Counted from the stretch's first letter, positions 1 through 9,600 are shown. The stretch is DNA of 64,000 bases from Flavobacterium sp. LC2016-12 (GCF_015351595.1 NZ_JADKPT010000002.1:62001-126000); one strand, 5' to 3'. Notes: a model not told the origin generated them from the letters alone. A program made the numbers and translations.

Positions 1-446
1 GAAAAAAAGTTCACGTAAAGGAAATTGTACCTAAAATAAACTGGAAACTTATTAACGAAACAAAAAAAATAGGGAATTTTACGTGTAAAAAAGCCTCGAC
101 TTTCTTTAGAGGACGTAATTATACGGCATGGTATAATCCTGAAATAGCTGTGCCATTCGGACCATGGAAATTTCAAGGATTACCTGGCCTTATTTTGGAA
201 GTTAGTGACGATAAGAAAATGTACAAATGGTATTTTAAAAGTATTGAATACCCGACAAACTCTAAAGAAACTGTAAAATATATTAGTCTCCCTAAAAAAA
301 TGAATTTTATAACTTTTGAAGAGTTTCAGGTTTTTCAAAAAGAAACACGAGACAAGCAGGATGCCAAACAAAAAATGGCACAAAAAAAATTCTCTGGTGT
401 TTACTTTAACGAACCAAAAATTTCAGATCTATTTATTGAGTTTTAG
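1..446 (+). CDS. GLPGLI family protein, C-terminal part (5' end outside window)
   Basis: The frame is open from base 3, so this is the C-terminal ~147 residues of a longer protein. The motif KFQGLPGLILEV defines the GLPGLI family, a Bacteroidetes-only group of secreted proteins of unknown function. The stretch before it (AWYNPEIAVPFGPW) is also typical. The stop is 3 bases before the next start, so the two genes are almost certainly cotranscribed. GLPGLI genes often sit beside outer-membrane receptor genes, as here. An apparent GTG start at 150 is internal to the real frame. Family assignment is firm; the role is unknown. Confidence 0.85.
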   Translation, partial: KKVHVKEIVPKINWKLINETKKIGNFTCKKASTFFRGRNYTAWYNPEIAVPFGPWKFQGLPGLILEVSDDKKMYKWYFKSIEYPTNSKETVKYISLPKKMNFITFEEFQVFQKETRDKQDAKQKMAQKKFSGVYFNEPKISDLFIEF

Positions 447-449
447 CAA

Positions 450-3074
450 ATGAAGAAACTACTTATCGTTTTACTGGCGATACTCCCCGTTTTATTATTT
501 TCTCAAAATACAAAAGTTTCAGGAATCATAAAAGATAATACAAACAGAGGCATCGAAAGTGCTTCTGTTGTTATTATGGATAGTAATGACAACACTTTAT
601 CATATTGCTTTACCAATGAAAATGGTTACTACGAATTGGAAATTGACCAGCCAAAAGACAAATCAATAATTATTGAAATTTCAAGTTTAGGATTTACCAA
701 AGAAAGAAGCACCATACTAATTGAAAACAAAACGAGTATCCAACACTCCATTACTTTAGAATCCAAAGAAGAAAACCTTAAAGAAGTAGTGATCGAATCC
801 TATAAAAAAATAAAAAGAGATCAAGATACCACCACTATAAAAGTTTCTTCCTTCCTAAATAATACTGAGCAAACAGTCGAAGATGTCCTAAAAAAACTAC
901 CCGGAATTGAAGTCCAAAAGGATGGTTCTATAAAAGCACATGGTAAATCAATTGACAAATTACTCATTGAAGGAGAAGACTTATTTGATAAAAACTATAA
1001 ATTACTATCCAAAAACTTAGATGGCAAAGTATTAGATGCAGTGCAAATTATCGATGCATTTGAGGACAACCCCATCTTAAAAAAAATGAATAATTCAGAC
1101 AAAGTCGCCCTGAATTTGAAACTAAAAAAAGACAAACAAAATATTTGGTTTGGAAATATTACTGCCGGTGCCGGAATAGTTTCAGAAAATCGCTGGAAAG
1201 AGGGCATAAACCTTGGTCTTCTAAAAAAGAAAATAAAGCTTTTTTATCTTGCCGATTATAATAATTCCGGAGAAAAAGCAAGTTCATTAATCCAAGATGC
1301 AATTATAAGTTCCAGCGTTTTTGGAGAAGATAGAATTGAAAAGGCTGCAAAAAAACAATATACTATCAATAGTAATGAAAACAGCTCTTTTAGTAAATCA
1401 CAAAGCATTTTTAACAAAGCATTTTTCAATTCATTAAGCTTTACTTCAAAAATAAAACCTTCGTTAACCATTCGAGGAGTTGGCTATTTTACTAATGATA
1501 ATCAAATTCAGAATTCCATTTCTGAAACGATTTATAATGTTGGCGAAACTCCGATAATTAATAATGAAGCTAATGCTTATATCAGCAAAAAATCGCTTTC
1601 TTCAGGTGAAATAGAATTGAAATACTTAGGTAACGACGACAATTATCTTACCAATCTTTTTATTTACAAAAACAACCCAAACACCATAAATTCTAATTTA
1701 CTATTTAATAATGCAGTTATAAATCAGAGTTCAAATAATAAAAATCAAACTTTTTACAATCATTTCAATCACACGTACAGCATAACAAACAGAACTATAC
1801 TGCATAATTATTTCTATTTTGGAAATGATAATTTGAATGAGAAAAACAATCTAAAATCTCCATTTCTAAATGAATTTTTACAAACAAATCCCAACGCATT
1901 AATTAAACAAAATACAGATAATAAAAACCAATATTTTGGAATAAAAAACAAATTGATTTCAAAATATAGAACCTTAGAAACAGCACTAACTTTTCAATAT
2001 GAAAAAAGCAACGAATCTATTTTCTCTAATTTTTTTATTGACCAAAACAATAATACAGACTATGAAGTTAATACTAAATTAAAGCAGTCTTTCTTTTCTT
2101 TGGATGGGGCAGTTCGATACAATTTTAGCGTAAAAGCAAATTTTACAGCCAATTTAAAATACATTCAAAACAATTTTAGAAGAAATAATTTTGAGAAAAA
2201 CTACTCTCTTCTAAATCCAAATTTCACTTTTAAACTAGAAAAAACAAGTATAGGAAATTTTAGTATTTCTTATGCTAAAAATAATTCATTTCCAGAAATT
2301 AATTTCCTTACAACTGACTATCTTCTTACAGATTATAGAACTTTTACGAAAGGAATCATAACTGTCGATTTCTTACAAAATAAAATTATTTCATTTTCTC
2401 ATGCCTTTTACAACGACGAAAAAAGATTTTCAATCGACACTAATTTATCGTACATCAAATCGAAAAAGACACTCAATAGCGAAAATGAAATAACTGAGAA
2501 TTTCAACTTTCAAAATTACATTATCACAGAAGGTGGCGAAAGCTTTAATGGTAATTTTAGTCTTGTTAACTATTTTAGAAAATTAAAATGGGCAACGAAA
2601 TTAGAAACACGCCAAAACTGGAGCAACAATCCAACAAAAGTAAACAGTCAGGAATTTTCTAATTTAAAAAGTTATAATAGTCTATATACTTTTTCGGCAA
2701 CCACTTATTATAACATTCCTGTCAATTTTGACTTTGGGTTTAACTATAACTATTATCAAACAAACTTCAACAGCATCATTACGTCTAATGAAACAAAAGA
2801 TGCTTTCATCAATTGCAATTATAAAATTTCAAAAACATGGCTGGCTGAATTTAATAGTACTTTTTATGAAATGAATTCCAAAAATTACACTTTCATTAAT
2901 CTCATAGTTAATTGTACGCCAGAAAAAAGCAGATTCTCTTATAGATTGTTATTTAATAATATTTCAAATCAAAATGAATTTACACTGGTAACATTAGACA
3001 ATTATACTTCTTACAAATCAACGATAAGACTTGTTCCAAGATATTTATTAGCAACCGTAAAGTATCGATTTTAA
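450..3074 (+). CDS. TonB-dependent-receptor-like outer-membrane protein
   Basis: This 874-residue protein begins with a signal peptide (MKKLLIVLLAILPVLLFSQ). A carboxypeptidase-regulatory-like beta sandwich follows (about residues 22-105; VSGIIKDNTNRGIESASVVI). Next comes a plug-like segment (about 120-230; VEDVLKKLPGIEVQKDG) and a long Asn/aromatic-rich C-terminal region that should form a beta barrel ending in YRF. This is the arrangement of Bacteroidetes outer-membrane beta-barrel proteins of the TonB receptor group. It is not a full SusC type: I see no paired SusD and no KEVVV box next to the plug. It follows the GLPGLI gene by 3 bases. The substrate is unknown. Confidence 0.82.
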   Translation: MKKLLIVLLAILPVLLFSQNTKVSGIIKDNTNRGIESASVVIMDSNDNTLSYCFTNENGYYELEIDQPKDKSIIIEISSLGFTKERSTILIENKTSIQHSITLESKEENLKEVVIESYKKIKRDQDTTTIKVSSFLNNTEQTVEDVLKKLPGIEVQKDGSIKAHGKSIDKLLIEGEDLFDKNYKLLSKNLDGKVLDAVQIIDAFEDNPILKKMNNSDKVALNLKLKKDKQNIWFGNITAGAGIVSENRWKEGINLGLLKKKIKLFYLADYNNSGEKASSLIQDAIISSSVFGEDRIEKAAKKQYTINSNENSSFSKSQSIFNKAFFNSLSFTSKIKPSLTIRGVGYFTNDNQIQNSISETIYNVGETPIINNEANAYISKKSLSSGEIELKYLGNDDNYLTNLFIYKNNPNTINSNLLFNNAVINQSSNNKNQTFYNHFNHTYSITNRTILHNYFYFGNDNLNEKNNLKSPFLNEFLQTNPNALIKQNTDNKNQYFGIKNKLISKYRTLETALTFQYEKSNESIFSNFFIDQNNNTDYEVNTKLKQSFFSLDGAVRYNFSVKANFTANLKYIQNNFRRNNFEKNYSLLNPNFTFKLEKTSIGNFSISYAKNNSFPEINFLTTDYLLTDYRTFTKGIITVDFLQNKIISFSHAFYNDEKRFSIDTNLSYIKSKKTLNSENEITENFNFQNYIITEGGESFNGNFSLVNYFRKLKWATKLETRQNWSNNPTKVNSQEFSNLKSYNSLYTFSATTYYNIPVNFDFGFNYNYYQTNFNSIITSNETKDAFINCNYKISKTWLAEFNSTFYEMNSKNYTFINLIVNCTPEKSRFSYRLLFNNISNQNEFTLVTLDNYTSYKSTIRLVPRYLLATVKYRF

Positions 3075-3570
3075 AACTTCATTTTCCCTTTTCTTTCCTA
3101 AATTTTCATAAAAATACACTTCTTGGATGTCGTAGTATTTGAATTAAAATTGAACTTACCAATATCCATTCTAAATTGATTTTTTAGGCTTTAAAATCAT
3201 ATTAATTGACAACTTCTTAAATCCTAAAAGAGAATCCAAAACTAACAATTATTACTATTTTTATTCATTTTGTTACATTTTTTAAAAGAAAATACTGCAT
3301 TTTGTATTGATTTTGAGATAAATTTGCAAACTATTAAAATTAAAAGCAATTCAATCAAAATTAACGAGAAAAAGAAAAACAAAACCAATTTATCTTTCAT
3401 TTTCCGGCCAAAATTAAACGTATAAATACGAATAGCAATTTGTATTTTAGTTTGGGTATCGTATATAATGAAATATTGAAATTGACCACTTTGTATCTTT
3501 TTTTACTTTTGTTTTGCTATTATCAGAAGATTGCTGTGATTATAGAAATTACAATTAAAAAAAATAAAAA
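3075..3570. other. Intergenic region before the leu operon
   Basis: Nearly 500 bases of very AT-rich sequence without a credible open frame. The only recognisable element is a promoter-like pair near the right end (3482-3511). I looked for a Leu-rich leader peptide that could act as an attenuator and found none. The length leaves room for untranslated regulation that cannot be defined by eye. Confidence 0.5.
3482..3511 (+). promoter_or_regulatory. Putative Bacteroidetes primary-sigma promoter for leuC
   Basis: TTG at 3482-3484 is followed after 19 bases by TACTTTTG at 3504-3511. This fits the Flavobacterium TTG-N17-23-TAnnTTTG pattern. The implied start of transcription lies ~50 bases before leuC. 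Confidence 0.5.
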
Positions 3571-4965
3571 ATGAGTAAGACATTATTTGACAAAGTATGG
3601 GATTCACATGTAGTGCGTAAAATTGAAGATGGACCAGATGTGTTTTTTATTGACCGTCATTTCATTCATGAAGTTACGAGTCCTGTTGCTTTTTTAGGAT
3701 TAAAAGCCAGAGGCGTTAAGGTTCTTTACCCAGAGCGTACTTTTGCAACTGCAGATCACAATACACCAACCATAAACCAACATTTACCAGTTGAAGATGC
3801 ACTATCTGCAAATCAGCTTAAAGCGCTTGAAGATAATGCTGCTGAATATGGAATTTCGCACTGGGGATTAGGTCACATTAAAAATGGAATTGTACACGTA
3901 GTTGGTCCTGAAAACGGAATTACTTTGCCAGGTGCTACTATTGTTTGTGGAGATTCTCACACTTCTACTCACGGTGCTTTTGGAGCTATTGCTTTTGGTA
4001 TCGGAACTTCTGAGGTTGAGATGGTGCTTTCTACACAATGTATTATGCAGCCTAAACCAAAGAAAATGCGTATCAACGTAAACGGTCAATTGAGCAAAGG
4101 TGTCGGTCCAAAAGATGTTGCACTTTATATTATTGCACAATTAACTACTTCTGGAGGTACAGGTTATTTTGTTGAATACGCTGGAGATGTTTTTGAAAAC
4201 ATGACAATGGAAGGACGTATGACCGTTTGTAACTTAAGTATCGAAATGGGTGCCCGTGGAGGTATGATCGCTCCTGACCAAACCACTTTTGATTTCCTTG
4301 AAGGAAGATTATATGCTCCAAAAGGCGAAGCCTGGACTAAAGCTGTTGAATACTGGAAAACACTTAAAACGGATGCCGATGCTGTTTTTGATGCTGAATT
4401 AAACATCAAAGCTTCAGACATTGAACCAATGATTACTTATGGTACTAACCCTGGAATGGGAATTGGTATCTCAAAACATATTCCAAACGCTAACCAAGTT
4501 GAAGGTGGTGAGGAAACTTACAAGAAATCACTTGCTTACATGGGCTTCCACGAAGATGACGTGATGATTGGAAAACCAATTGATTATGTTTTCTTAGGAA
4601 GTTGTACAAACGGACGTATTGAAGATTTTAGAGCTTTCGCGGAAATTGTAAAAGGAAGAAAAAAAGCAGATAATGTTACCGCTTGGTTAGTTCCGGGTTC
4701 TCACGTTGTTGAGGCTCAAATTAAGGAAGAAGGTATTTTAGATATTTTAACTGAAGCTGGTTTTGTATTACGTCAGCCAGGATGTTCAGCTTGTTTAGCA
4801 ATGAACGATGATAAAGTTCCAGCTGGAAAATATGCGGTGAGTACATCAAACAGAAACTTTGAAGGTCGTCAAGGTCCTGGTTCAAGAACATTATTAGCGA
4901 GTCCAATTATGGCTGCCGCTGCTGCTGTTACAGGGAAATTGACAGATCCAAGAGAGCTGTTCTAG
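3571..4965 (+). CDS. leuC: 3-isopropylmalate dehydratase, large subunit
   Basis: The enzyme isomerises 2-isopropylmalate to 3-isopropylmalate with LeuD, and in many bacteria also acts on citramalate. The 464 residues match the family length. [13 protein letters not shown] (about residues 127-139) is the aconitase-type signature. The three 4Fe-4S cysteines are visible in SCTNGR (about 344) and GCSACLA (about 404-407). It opens an operon with leuD 107 bases downstream. The gap carries a short tandem AAAATCT-type repeat just before the leuD start. Confidence 0.97.
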   Translation: MSKTLFDKVWDSHVVRKIEDGPDVFFIDRHFIHEVTSPVAFLGLKARGVKVLYPERTFATADHNTPTINQHLPVEDALSANQLKALEDNAAEYGISHWGLGHIKNGIVHVVGPENGITLPGATIVCGDSHTSTHGAFGAIAFGIGTSEVEMVLSTQCIMQPKPKKMRINVNGQLSKGVGPKDVALYIIAQLTTSGGTGYFVEYAGDVFENMTMEGRMTVCNLSIEMGARGGMIAPDQTTFDFLEGRLYAPKGEAWTKAVEYWKTLKTDADAVFDAELNIKASDIEPMITYGTNPGMGIGISKHIPNANQVEGGEETYKKSLAYMGFHEDDVMIGKPIDYVFLGSCTNGRIEDFRAFAEIVKGRKKADNVTAWLVPGSHVVEAQIKEEGILDILTEAGFVLRQPGCSACLAMNDDKVPAGKYAVSTSNRNFEGRQGPGSRTLLASPIMAAAAAVTGKLTDPRELF

Positions 4966-5072
4966 TCAATGGCAATAACAATTTCAAAAAATCAATAAAA
5001 TTGCTTTTAGGTTTAACATAGATTCTCATTTTCAGAAAATCTAAAATCTAAAATCCAAAAATCTAAAATTAA

Positions 5073-5669
5073 ATGGCATACGATAAATTTAATATACTTA
5101 CCAGCAGTGCAGTGCCACTGCCAATTGAGAACGTAGATACAGATCAAATCATTCCGGCTCGTTTCTTAAAAGCTACAAAACGTGAAGGTTTTGGAGATAA
5201 TCTTTTCAGAGACTGGAGATATAACGGAGATGATTCTCCAAAAGCTGACTTCGTTTTAAACGATTCAACTTATAGCGGAAAAATTCTGGTTGGAGGAAAA
5301 AACTTCGGTTCAGGATCTTCAAGAGAACACGCTGCATGGGCAGTTTACGATTACGGTTTTAGAGCGGTAGTTTCAAGTTTCTTTGCTGATATCTTTAAAG
5401 GAAACTGTTTAAATATTGGTGTTTTGCCAGTTCAGGTTAGCCCTGAATTTGCTGATACAATTTTTAAAGCAATCGAAGCTGATCCTAATACCCAATTAGA
5501 AATCAACTTACCAAACCAAACGATTACTTTATTGGCAACAGGTCAATCAGAGTCTTTTGCAATTAACGGTTACAAAAAGAACAACATGATCAATGGTTTT
5601 GATGACATTGATTATTTACAAAATATTAAGGAAGATATTGTGGCTTTCGCCGATAAGCTTCCTTACTAA
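5073..5669 (+). CDS. leuD: 3-isopropylmalate dehydratase, small subunit
   Basis: This is the swivelling small subunit that completes the LeuCD isomerase. The 198-residue length is standard. [14 protein letters not shown] (about residues 20-33) and [16 protein letters not shown] (about 74-89) are the diagnostic substrate-binding motifs. It lies directly after leuC on the same strand. The next gene, a methyltransferase, starts 101 bases later. Confidence 0.97.
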   Translation: MAYDKFNILTSSAVPLPIENVDTDQIIPARFLKATKREGFGDNLFRDWRYNGDDSPKADFVLNDSTYSGKILVGGKNFGSGSSREHAAWAVYDYGFRAVVSSFFADIFKGNCLNIGVLPVQVSPEFADTIFKAIEADPNTQLEINLPNQTITLLATGQSESFAINGYKKNNMINGFDDIDYLQNIKEDIVAFADKLPY

Positions 5670-5770
5670 ACACAACCAACTTAAATGCAGTTACGTAAGT
5701 TTCAATTCTATAGTTGGGCTTTGTAACTGCTTTTGATTTTAATTTTTGAATCAGAAACTCTTTCTAAAAA

Positions 5771-6343
5771 ATGAATGACAACAACATTGTATTGCCAAAA
5801 TTTTATTCGGAAATCAAAACTGATTCTGAAAAAATTGCGTTTTCAATGCCGTCTGATTTACAAACAGGAAGTTTTCTTCGAACATTAACAGCAACAAAAA
5901 AAGACGGTCGCTTTTTAGAATTAGGAACCGGAACCGGATTATCACTTGCGTGGATGATTGAAGGAATGAGCGAAAATTCAAACTTAATTTCAATTGATAA
6001 TTCAGCAGAATACCAAGACATTGCAAAAAAATATTTTCAGAAATCAAATGTTTCATTCGTTTGTGAAGATGCGGAACAATGGATTTTGAATTATACAGAT
6101 TCAAAATTTGATTTGATTTTTGCTGATGCATGGCCTGGGAAATATGTCGTTTTAGACGAAACTCTAAACTTATTGAATTCAGGCGGTATCTATTTAATAG
6201 ATGATATGCTTCCTCAAAAAAACTGGCCAGTAAATCATGACAAAAATGTTGAAAAACTGATTCAGGATTTAGAAAACAGAACGGACATTCAATTAACAAA
6301 AATGTGTTGGTCTACCGGATTAATTCTGATAACCAAAATATAA
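5771..6343 (+). CDS. Class I SAM-dependent methyltransferase inside the leu operon
   Basis: The 190-residue protein has a Rossmann methyltransferase core. Motif I is FLELGTGTGLS (about residues 44-54), the acidic SAM-ribose position is in LISIDNSAEY, and DLIFADAWPGKY is the motif IV region. The overall shape resembles small O-methyltransferases. It sits between leuD and the LeuA/CimA-like gene, 41 bases before the latter's start, so it is likely cotranscribed with amino-acid biosynthesis genes. The substrate is unknown. Yeast Tmt1 methylates 3-isopropylmalate, and E. coli Tam methylates trans-aconitate. A carboxylate substrate from this pathway is therefore a reasonable but untested guess. 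Confidence 0.8.
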   Translation: MNDNNIVLPKFYSEIKTDSEKIAFSMPSDLQTGSFLRTLTATKKDGRFLELGTGTGLSLAWMIEGMSENSNLISIDNSAEYQDIAKKYFQKSNVSFVCEDAEQWILNYTDSKFDLIFADAWPGKYVVLDETLNLLNSGGIYLIDDMLPQKNWPVNHDKNVEKLIQDLENRTDIQLTKMCWSTGLILITKI

Positions 6344-6384
6344 ATATTAAGATTACTCATGCTTTAAAAGCAAACAATATTATA

Positions 6385-7905
6385 ATGGAAAAAAGAAAAA
6401 TTGAAATAATGGATACGACGCTTCGTGATGGTGAACAAACCTCAGGAGTATCATTTTCTGCTGCAGAAAAATTAACCATTGCACAATTATTGTTGGAGGA
6501 ATTAAATATTGATAGAATCGAAATTGCTTCAGCTCGCGTAAGTGAAGGAGAATTTCAAGCCGTAAAAGGCATTACAACCTGGGCTGAAGAACGGGGATAT
6601 ATTAATCGTATTGAAGTTCTTTCTTTTGTAGACGGTGGAGTTTCGATTGAATGGATGAAAAAAGCAGGCGCTAAAGTGCAAAATTTATTAACCAAAGGTT
6701 CAATGAATCACTTAACGCATCAATTAAAAAAAACTCCGGAACAACACTTTTCTGAAATTGCACAAATCATCGCTTTAGCGAAAGAAAATAATATTGAAAC
6801 CAATGTTTACCTGGAAGATTGGAGCAACGGAATGCGAAATTCTCCTGAATATGTTTTTCAGTTTCTGGATTTTTTAGCTACTCAGCCTGTAAAAAGAATT
6901 TTATTACCCGATACTTTGGGCGTTTTAATTCCGTCCCTGACTTTCGAATTTCTTTCAAAAATCAGAGCAAAATATCCAACAATTCATTTTGATTTTCACG
7001 CACACAACGATTATGATTTAAGCGTTGCCAATGTTATGGAAGCGATAAAAGCAGGCATAAATGGACTTCACGTAACCGTAAACGGAATGGGCGAACGAGC
7101 AGGAAATGCGCCACTGGAAAGTACTGTTGCTGTTATAAATGACTATTTACCGGAAGTTAGCATCAATATTAAGGAGACTTCCTTATATACTGTAAGCAAG
7201 CTTGTTGAAACTTTTACCGGATATAGAATTCCTGCCAACAAACCAATTGTTGGTGATAATGTTTTCACGCAAACTGCCGGAATTCACGCTGACGGTGACA
7301 ATAAAAACAATTTATACTTTAATGATTTACTTCCGGAACGCTTTGGAAGAAAACGAAAATACGCTTTAGGAAAAACATCTGGAAAAGCCAATATTGAGAA
7401 AAATCTTCAGGAATTAGGTTTGAAATTAAATCAGGAAGATTTAAAATTAGTTACCCAAAGAATCATCGAATTAGGTGATAAAAAAGAAACGGTTACCAAA
7501 GAAGATTTGCCATACATTATTTCTGATGTTTTGGACAGTCATACTTACGAAGAAAAGATAAAAATTGAGTCCTATATATTGGTTCACTCAAAAGGAATGC
7601 GTCCATCAACAACTTTATGCTTGAAATTCGGCGATGAAATCATCGAAGAAAATGCACAAGGCGATGGCCAGTTTGATGCTTTTATGAATGCTTTAGCTAA
7701 AATCTACAAAAGCAAAAAACTAACGCTCCCAAAATTGATTGATTATGCAGTGCGAATTCCACCAGGAAGTAGTTCTGACGCTTTATGTGAAACAATCATC
7801 ACCTGGGTAAACAACGAAAAAGAATTTAAAACAAGAGGCTTAGATTCAGATCAAACGGTTGCAGCAATTATTGCGACACAAAAGATGTTGAATGTAATTG
7901 CTTAG
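6385..7905 (+). CDS. cimA: Citramalate synthase-type member of the LeuA family
   Basis: This 506-residue enzyme condenses acetyl-CoA with a 2-keto acid. It has a TIM barrel with DTTLRDGEQTSG at the N-terminus, metal-binding HAHNDYDLSVAN (His205, His207), NGMGERAGNAPLE, and a C-terminal allosteric domain from about residue 390. Several positions match, with a constant offset of two, residues I recall for Leptospira citramalate synthase: Arg14, Asp15, Leu79, Leu102, Tyr142, Glu144 and Thr177. Leu/Leu/Tyr form the pyruvate pocket there, so pyruvate is the likely substrate and citramalate the product. It is usually annotated 2-isopropylmalate synthase, and that remains possible. I chose ATG 6385 because MEKRKIEIMDTTLRD is the normal N-terminus. 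The longer frame from 6304 would overlap the methyltransferase. Confidence 0.8.
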   Translation: MEKRKIEIMDTTLRDGEQTSGVSFSAAEKLTIAQLLLEELNIDRIEIASARVSEGEFQAVKGITTWAEERGYINRIEVLSFVDGGVSIEWMKKAGAKVQNLLTKGSMNHLTHQLKKTPEQHFSEIAQIIALAKENNIETNVYLEDWSNGMRNSPEYVFQFLDFLATQPVKRILLPDTLGVLIPSLTFEFLSKIRAKYPTIHFDFHAHNDYDLSVANVMEAIKAGINGLHVTVNGMGERAGNAPLESTVAVINDYLPEVSINIKETSLYTVSKLVETFTGYRIPANKPIVGDNVFTQTAGIHADGDNKNNLYFNDLLPERFGRKRKYALGKTSGKANIEKNLQELGLKLNQEDLKLVTQRIIELGDKKETVTKEDLPYIISDVLDSHTYEEKIKIESYILVHSKGMRPSTTLCLKFGDEIIEENAQGDGQFDAFMNALAKIYKSKKLTLPKLIDYAVRIPPGSSSDALCETIITWVNNEKEFKTRGLDSDQTVAAIIATQKMLNVIA

Positions 7906-7914
7906 AAAAGGAAC

Positions 7915-7978
7915 AAAGGTTCAAAGTTACAGAGAAACAAAGGCTTTCTCTCTTTATCTTTTTAAACTTTGAACCTTT
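7915..7978. repeat. 14-bp inverted repeat between cimA and leuB
   Basis: AAAGGTTCAAAGTT (7915-7928) is exactly complementary to AACTTTGAACCTTT (7965-7978), with a 36-base loop. Further copies of the CTTTGAACCTT word follow up to about 8001. It could act as a partial terminator, an mRNA stabiliser, or be a dispersed intergenic repeat. Confidence 0.7.
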
Positions 7979-8026
7979 GAGCCTTTGCCACTTTGAACCT
8001 TAATAACAAACAAAATACTAAAAATA

Positions 8027-9088
8027 ATGAAATTTAACATAGCCCTTTTAGCCGGTGACGGAATCGGACCGGAAGTAATCAATGAAGCTGTAAAAGTATC
8101 TGATGCTATTGCAAAAAAATTCAATCACGAAATAACCTGGACGCCAGCGCTTACCGGAGCTTGTGCAATTGATGCCGTTGGAGTTCCTTATCCTGATGAA
8201 ACGCATGAAATTTGTATGAAAGCTGATGCTGTTTTGTTTGGGGCAATTGGTCACCCAAAATACGATAACGATCCAAGCGCACCAGTTCGTCCGGAGCAGG
8301 GATTATTATTGATGCGTAAAAAATTAGGGTTGTTCGCTAACGTACGCCCAACTTTTACTTTTCCATCTTTAATTGACAATTCTCCTTTAAAAAGAGAAAG
8401 AATCGAAGGAACTGATTTGGTTTTCTTAAGAGAATTAACTGGCGGAATCTACTTTGGAGAAAAAGGAAGAAAAGACAACGGAGAAACTGCTTTTGATAAC
8501 TGTGTTTACACAAGAGCTGAAGTTCAGCGTTTAGCTAAAAAAGGTTTTGAATTAGCAATGACAAGAAGTAAAAAATTGTGTTGTGTTGATAAAGCAAACG
8601 TTTTGGAAACTTCACGTTTATGGAGAGAAACTGTTCAGGCAATGGAAAAAGATTATCCGGAAGTTACTGTTTCTTATGAGTTCGTTGATGCTGTTGCAAT
8701 GCGTTTGGTTCAATGGCCAAACTCTTATGATGTATTGATTACTGAAAACTTATTCGGAGATATTTTAACAGACGAAGCTTCTGTAATTTCAGGTTCTATG
8801 GGATTAATGCCTTCTGCTTCTGTTGGAGAGCATACTTCACTATACGAACCAATCCACGGATCTTACCCTCAGGCAACAGGATTGAATATTGCTAACCCAT
8901 TAGCGACTATTTTATCTGCAGCGATGATGTTCGAAGATGCTTTCGGATTAAAAGACGAAGCTGAAGCAATTAGAACGGTTGTAAACAAATCATTAGAGCA
9001 AGGGATTGTTACTGAAGATTTAGCTGCAAAAGGAACTAAAGCATACAAAACCAGCGAAGTTGGAGATTGGCTTGTTGCTAACTTATAG
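8027..9088 (+). CDS. leuB: 3-isopropylmalate dehydrogenase
   Basis: NAD-dependent oxidative decarboxylation of 3-isopropylmalate to the 2-keto precursor of leucine. With citramalate-derived substrate it would give 2-oxobutyrate for isoleucine. The 353-residue length is standard. Visible motifs are the N-terminal LLAGDGIGPEV, ELTGGIYFGEKG, the metal/substrate region ENLFGDILTDEAS, and SLYEPIHGSYPQATG near the cofactor site. It is the last gene of the operon, followed by a palindromic repeat and a strong hairpin terminator. Confidence 0.97.
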   Translation: MKFNIALLAGDGIGPEVINEAVKVSDAIAKKFNHEITWTPALTGACAIDAVGVPYPDETHEICMKADAVLFGAIGHPKYDNDPSAPVRPEQGLLLMRKKLGLFANVRPTFTFPSLIDNSPLKRERIEGTDLVFLRELTGGIYFGEKGRKDNGETAFDNCVYTRAEVQRLAKKGFELAMTRSKKLCCVDKANVLETSRLWRETVQAMEKDYPEVTVSYEFVDAVAMRLVQWPNSYDVLITENLFGDILTDEASVISGSMGLMPSASVGEHTSLYEPIHGSYPQATGLNIANPLATILSAAMMFEDAFGLKDEAEAIRTVVNKSLEQGIVTEDLAAKGTKAYKTSEVGDWLVANL

Positions 9089-9097
9089 TTTGTTTTT

Positions 9098-9151
9098 GTT
9101 TCAGGTTTCAGGTTTCAAGTTTACTGGAACGTGAAACCTGAAACCTGAAAC
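9098..9151. repeat. 19-bp inverted repeat after leuB
   Basis: GTTTCAGGTTTCAGGTTTC at 9098-9116 is the exact reverse complement of 9133-9151, with a 16-base loop. Each arm is itself a tandem of the heptamer TTTCAGG or its complement. It precedes the true terminator by 20 bases. Confidence 0.75.
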
Positions 9152-9170
9152 TTGAAACATTTAAACAAAA

Positions 9171-9200
9171 AAAAGGGATCAACTTTCGTTGATCCCTTTT
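9171..9200. terminator. Bidirectional intrinsic terminator, leuB / RNA-binding protein
   Basis: A 13-bp perfect stem (AAAAGGGATCAAC 9171-9183, GTTGATCCCTTTT 9188-9200) closes a TTTC loop. A-rich sequence on the left and T-rich sequence on the right allow it to serve both convergent genes. Confidence 0.9.
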
Positions 9201-9219
9201 ATATATTTAGAAAAAAATA

Positions 9220-9576
9220 TTAATATCCTCCTCTACCACCACGGTCATTTCCACCACGGTTGTTTCCTCCACCATAACCTCCGCGTGAATCTCCACCACG
9301 GCTGTTATTGTTAAAGCTTCTTCTTTCACCTTCAGGTTTCGGTTCAGATTTATTAACAACAATTGCACGACCTTGAACAGTAGCTCCGTTCAATTCATCA
9401 ATTGCTTTTTGAGCTTCAGCATCGTTTGGCATCTCAACAAAACCAAAACCTTTGCTTCTTCCTGTAAATTTATCAGTAATGATTTTAACTGAATCTACTG
9501 CTCCGTAAGCCTCGAAAGACTCTCTTAAATCTGCTTCCTCAATACTGAATGGAAGGCTTCCAACAAAAATGTTCAT
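9220..9576 (-). CDS. RRM-type RNA-binding protein with glycine-rich tail
   Basis: The 118-residue protein has a single RNA recognition motif (residues 1-80). RNP2 is NIFVGSLPF and RNP1 is KGFGFVEM. A low-complexity Arg/Gly/Asn tail follows (about 90-118; repeated RGG-like units), typical of bacterial glycine-rich RNA-binding proteins that act as RNA chaperones, often in the cold. It is monocistronic and convergent with leuB across a shared terminator. Confidence 0.93.
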   Translation of the reverse strand: MNIFVGSLPFSIEEADLRESFEAYGAVDSVKIITDKFTGRSKGFGFVEMPNDAEAQKAIDELNGATVQGRAIVVNKSEPKPEGERRSFNNNSRGGDSRGGYGGGNNRGGNDRGGRGGY

Positions 9577-9600
9577 ATGTACTTATTTATAATAATGTAG

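Noticed and set aside
3075..3570. Possible leucine leader peptide or attenuator before leuC
   Set aside because: I read short frames in this gap and found none rich in Leu/Ile/Val codons, and no terminator/antiterminator pair.
5814..6299. 161-residue minus-strand open frame
   Set aside because: It lies entirely antisense to the methyltransferase gene, has no recognisable domain, and the plus-strand frame has clear motifs.
6304..6384. N-terminal extension of the citramalate synthase frame
   Set aside because: It overlaps the methyltransferase gene and adds residues unlike any LeuA-family N-terminus; ATG 6385 is the better start.
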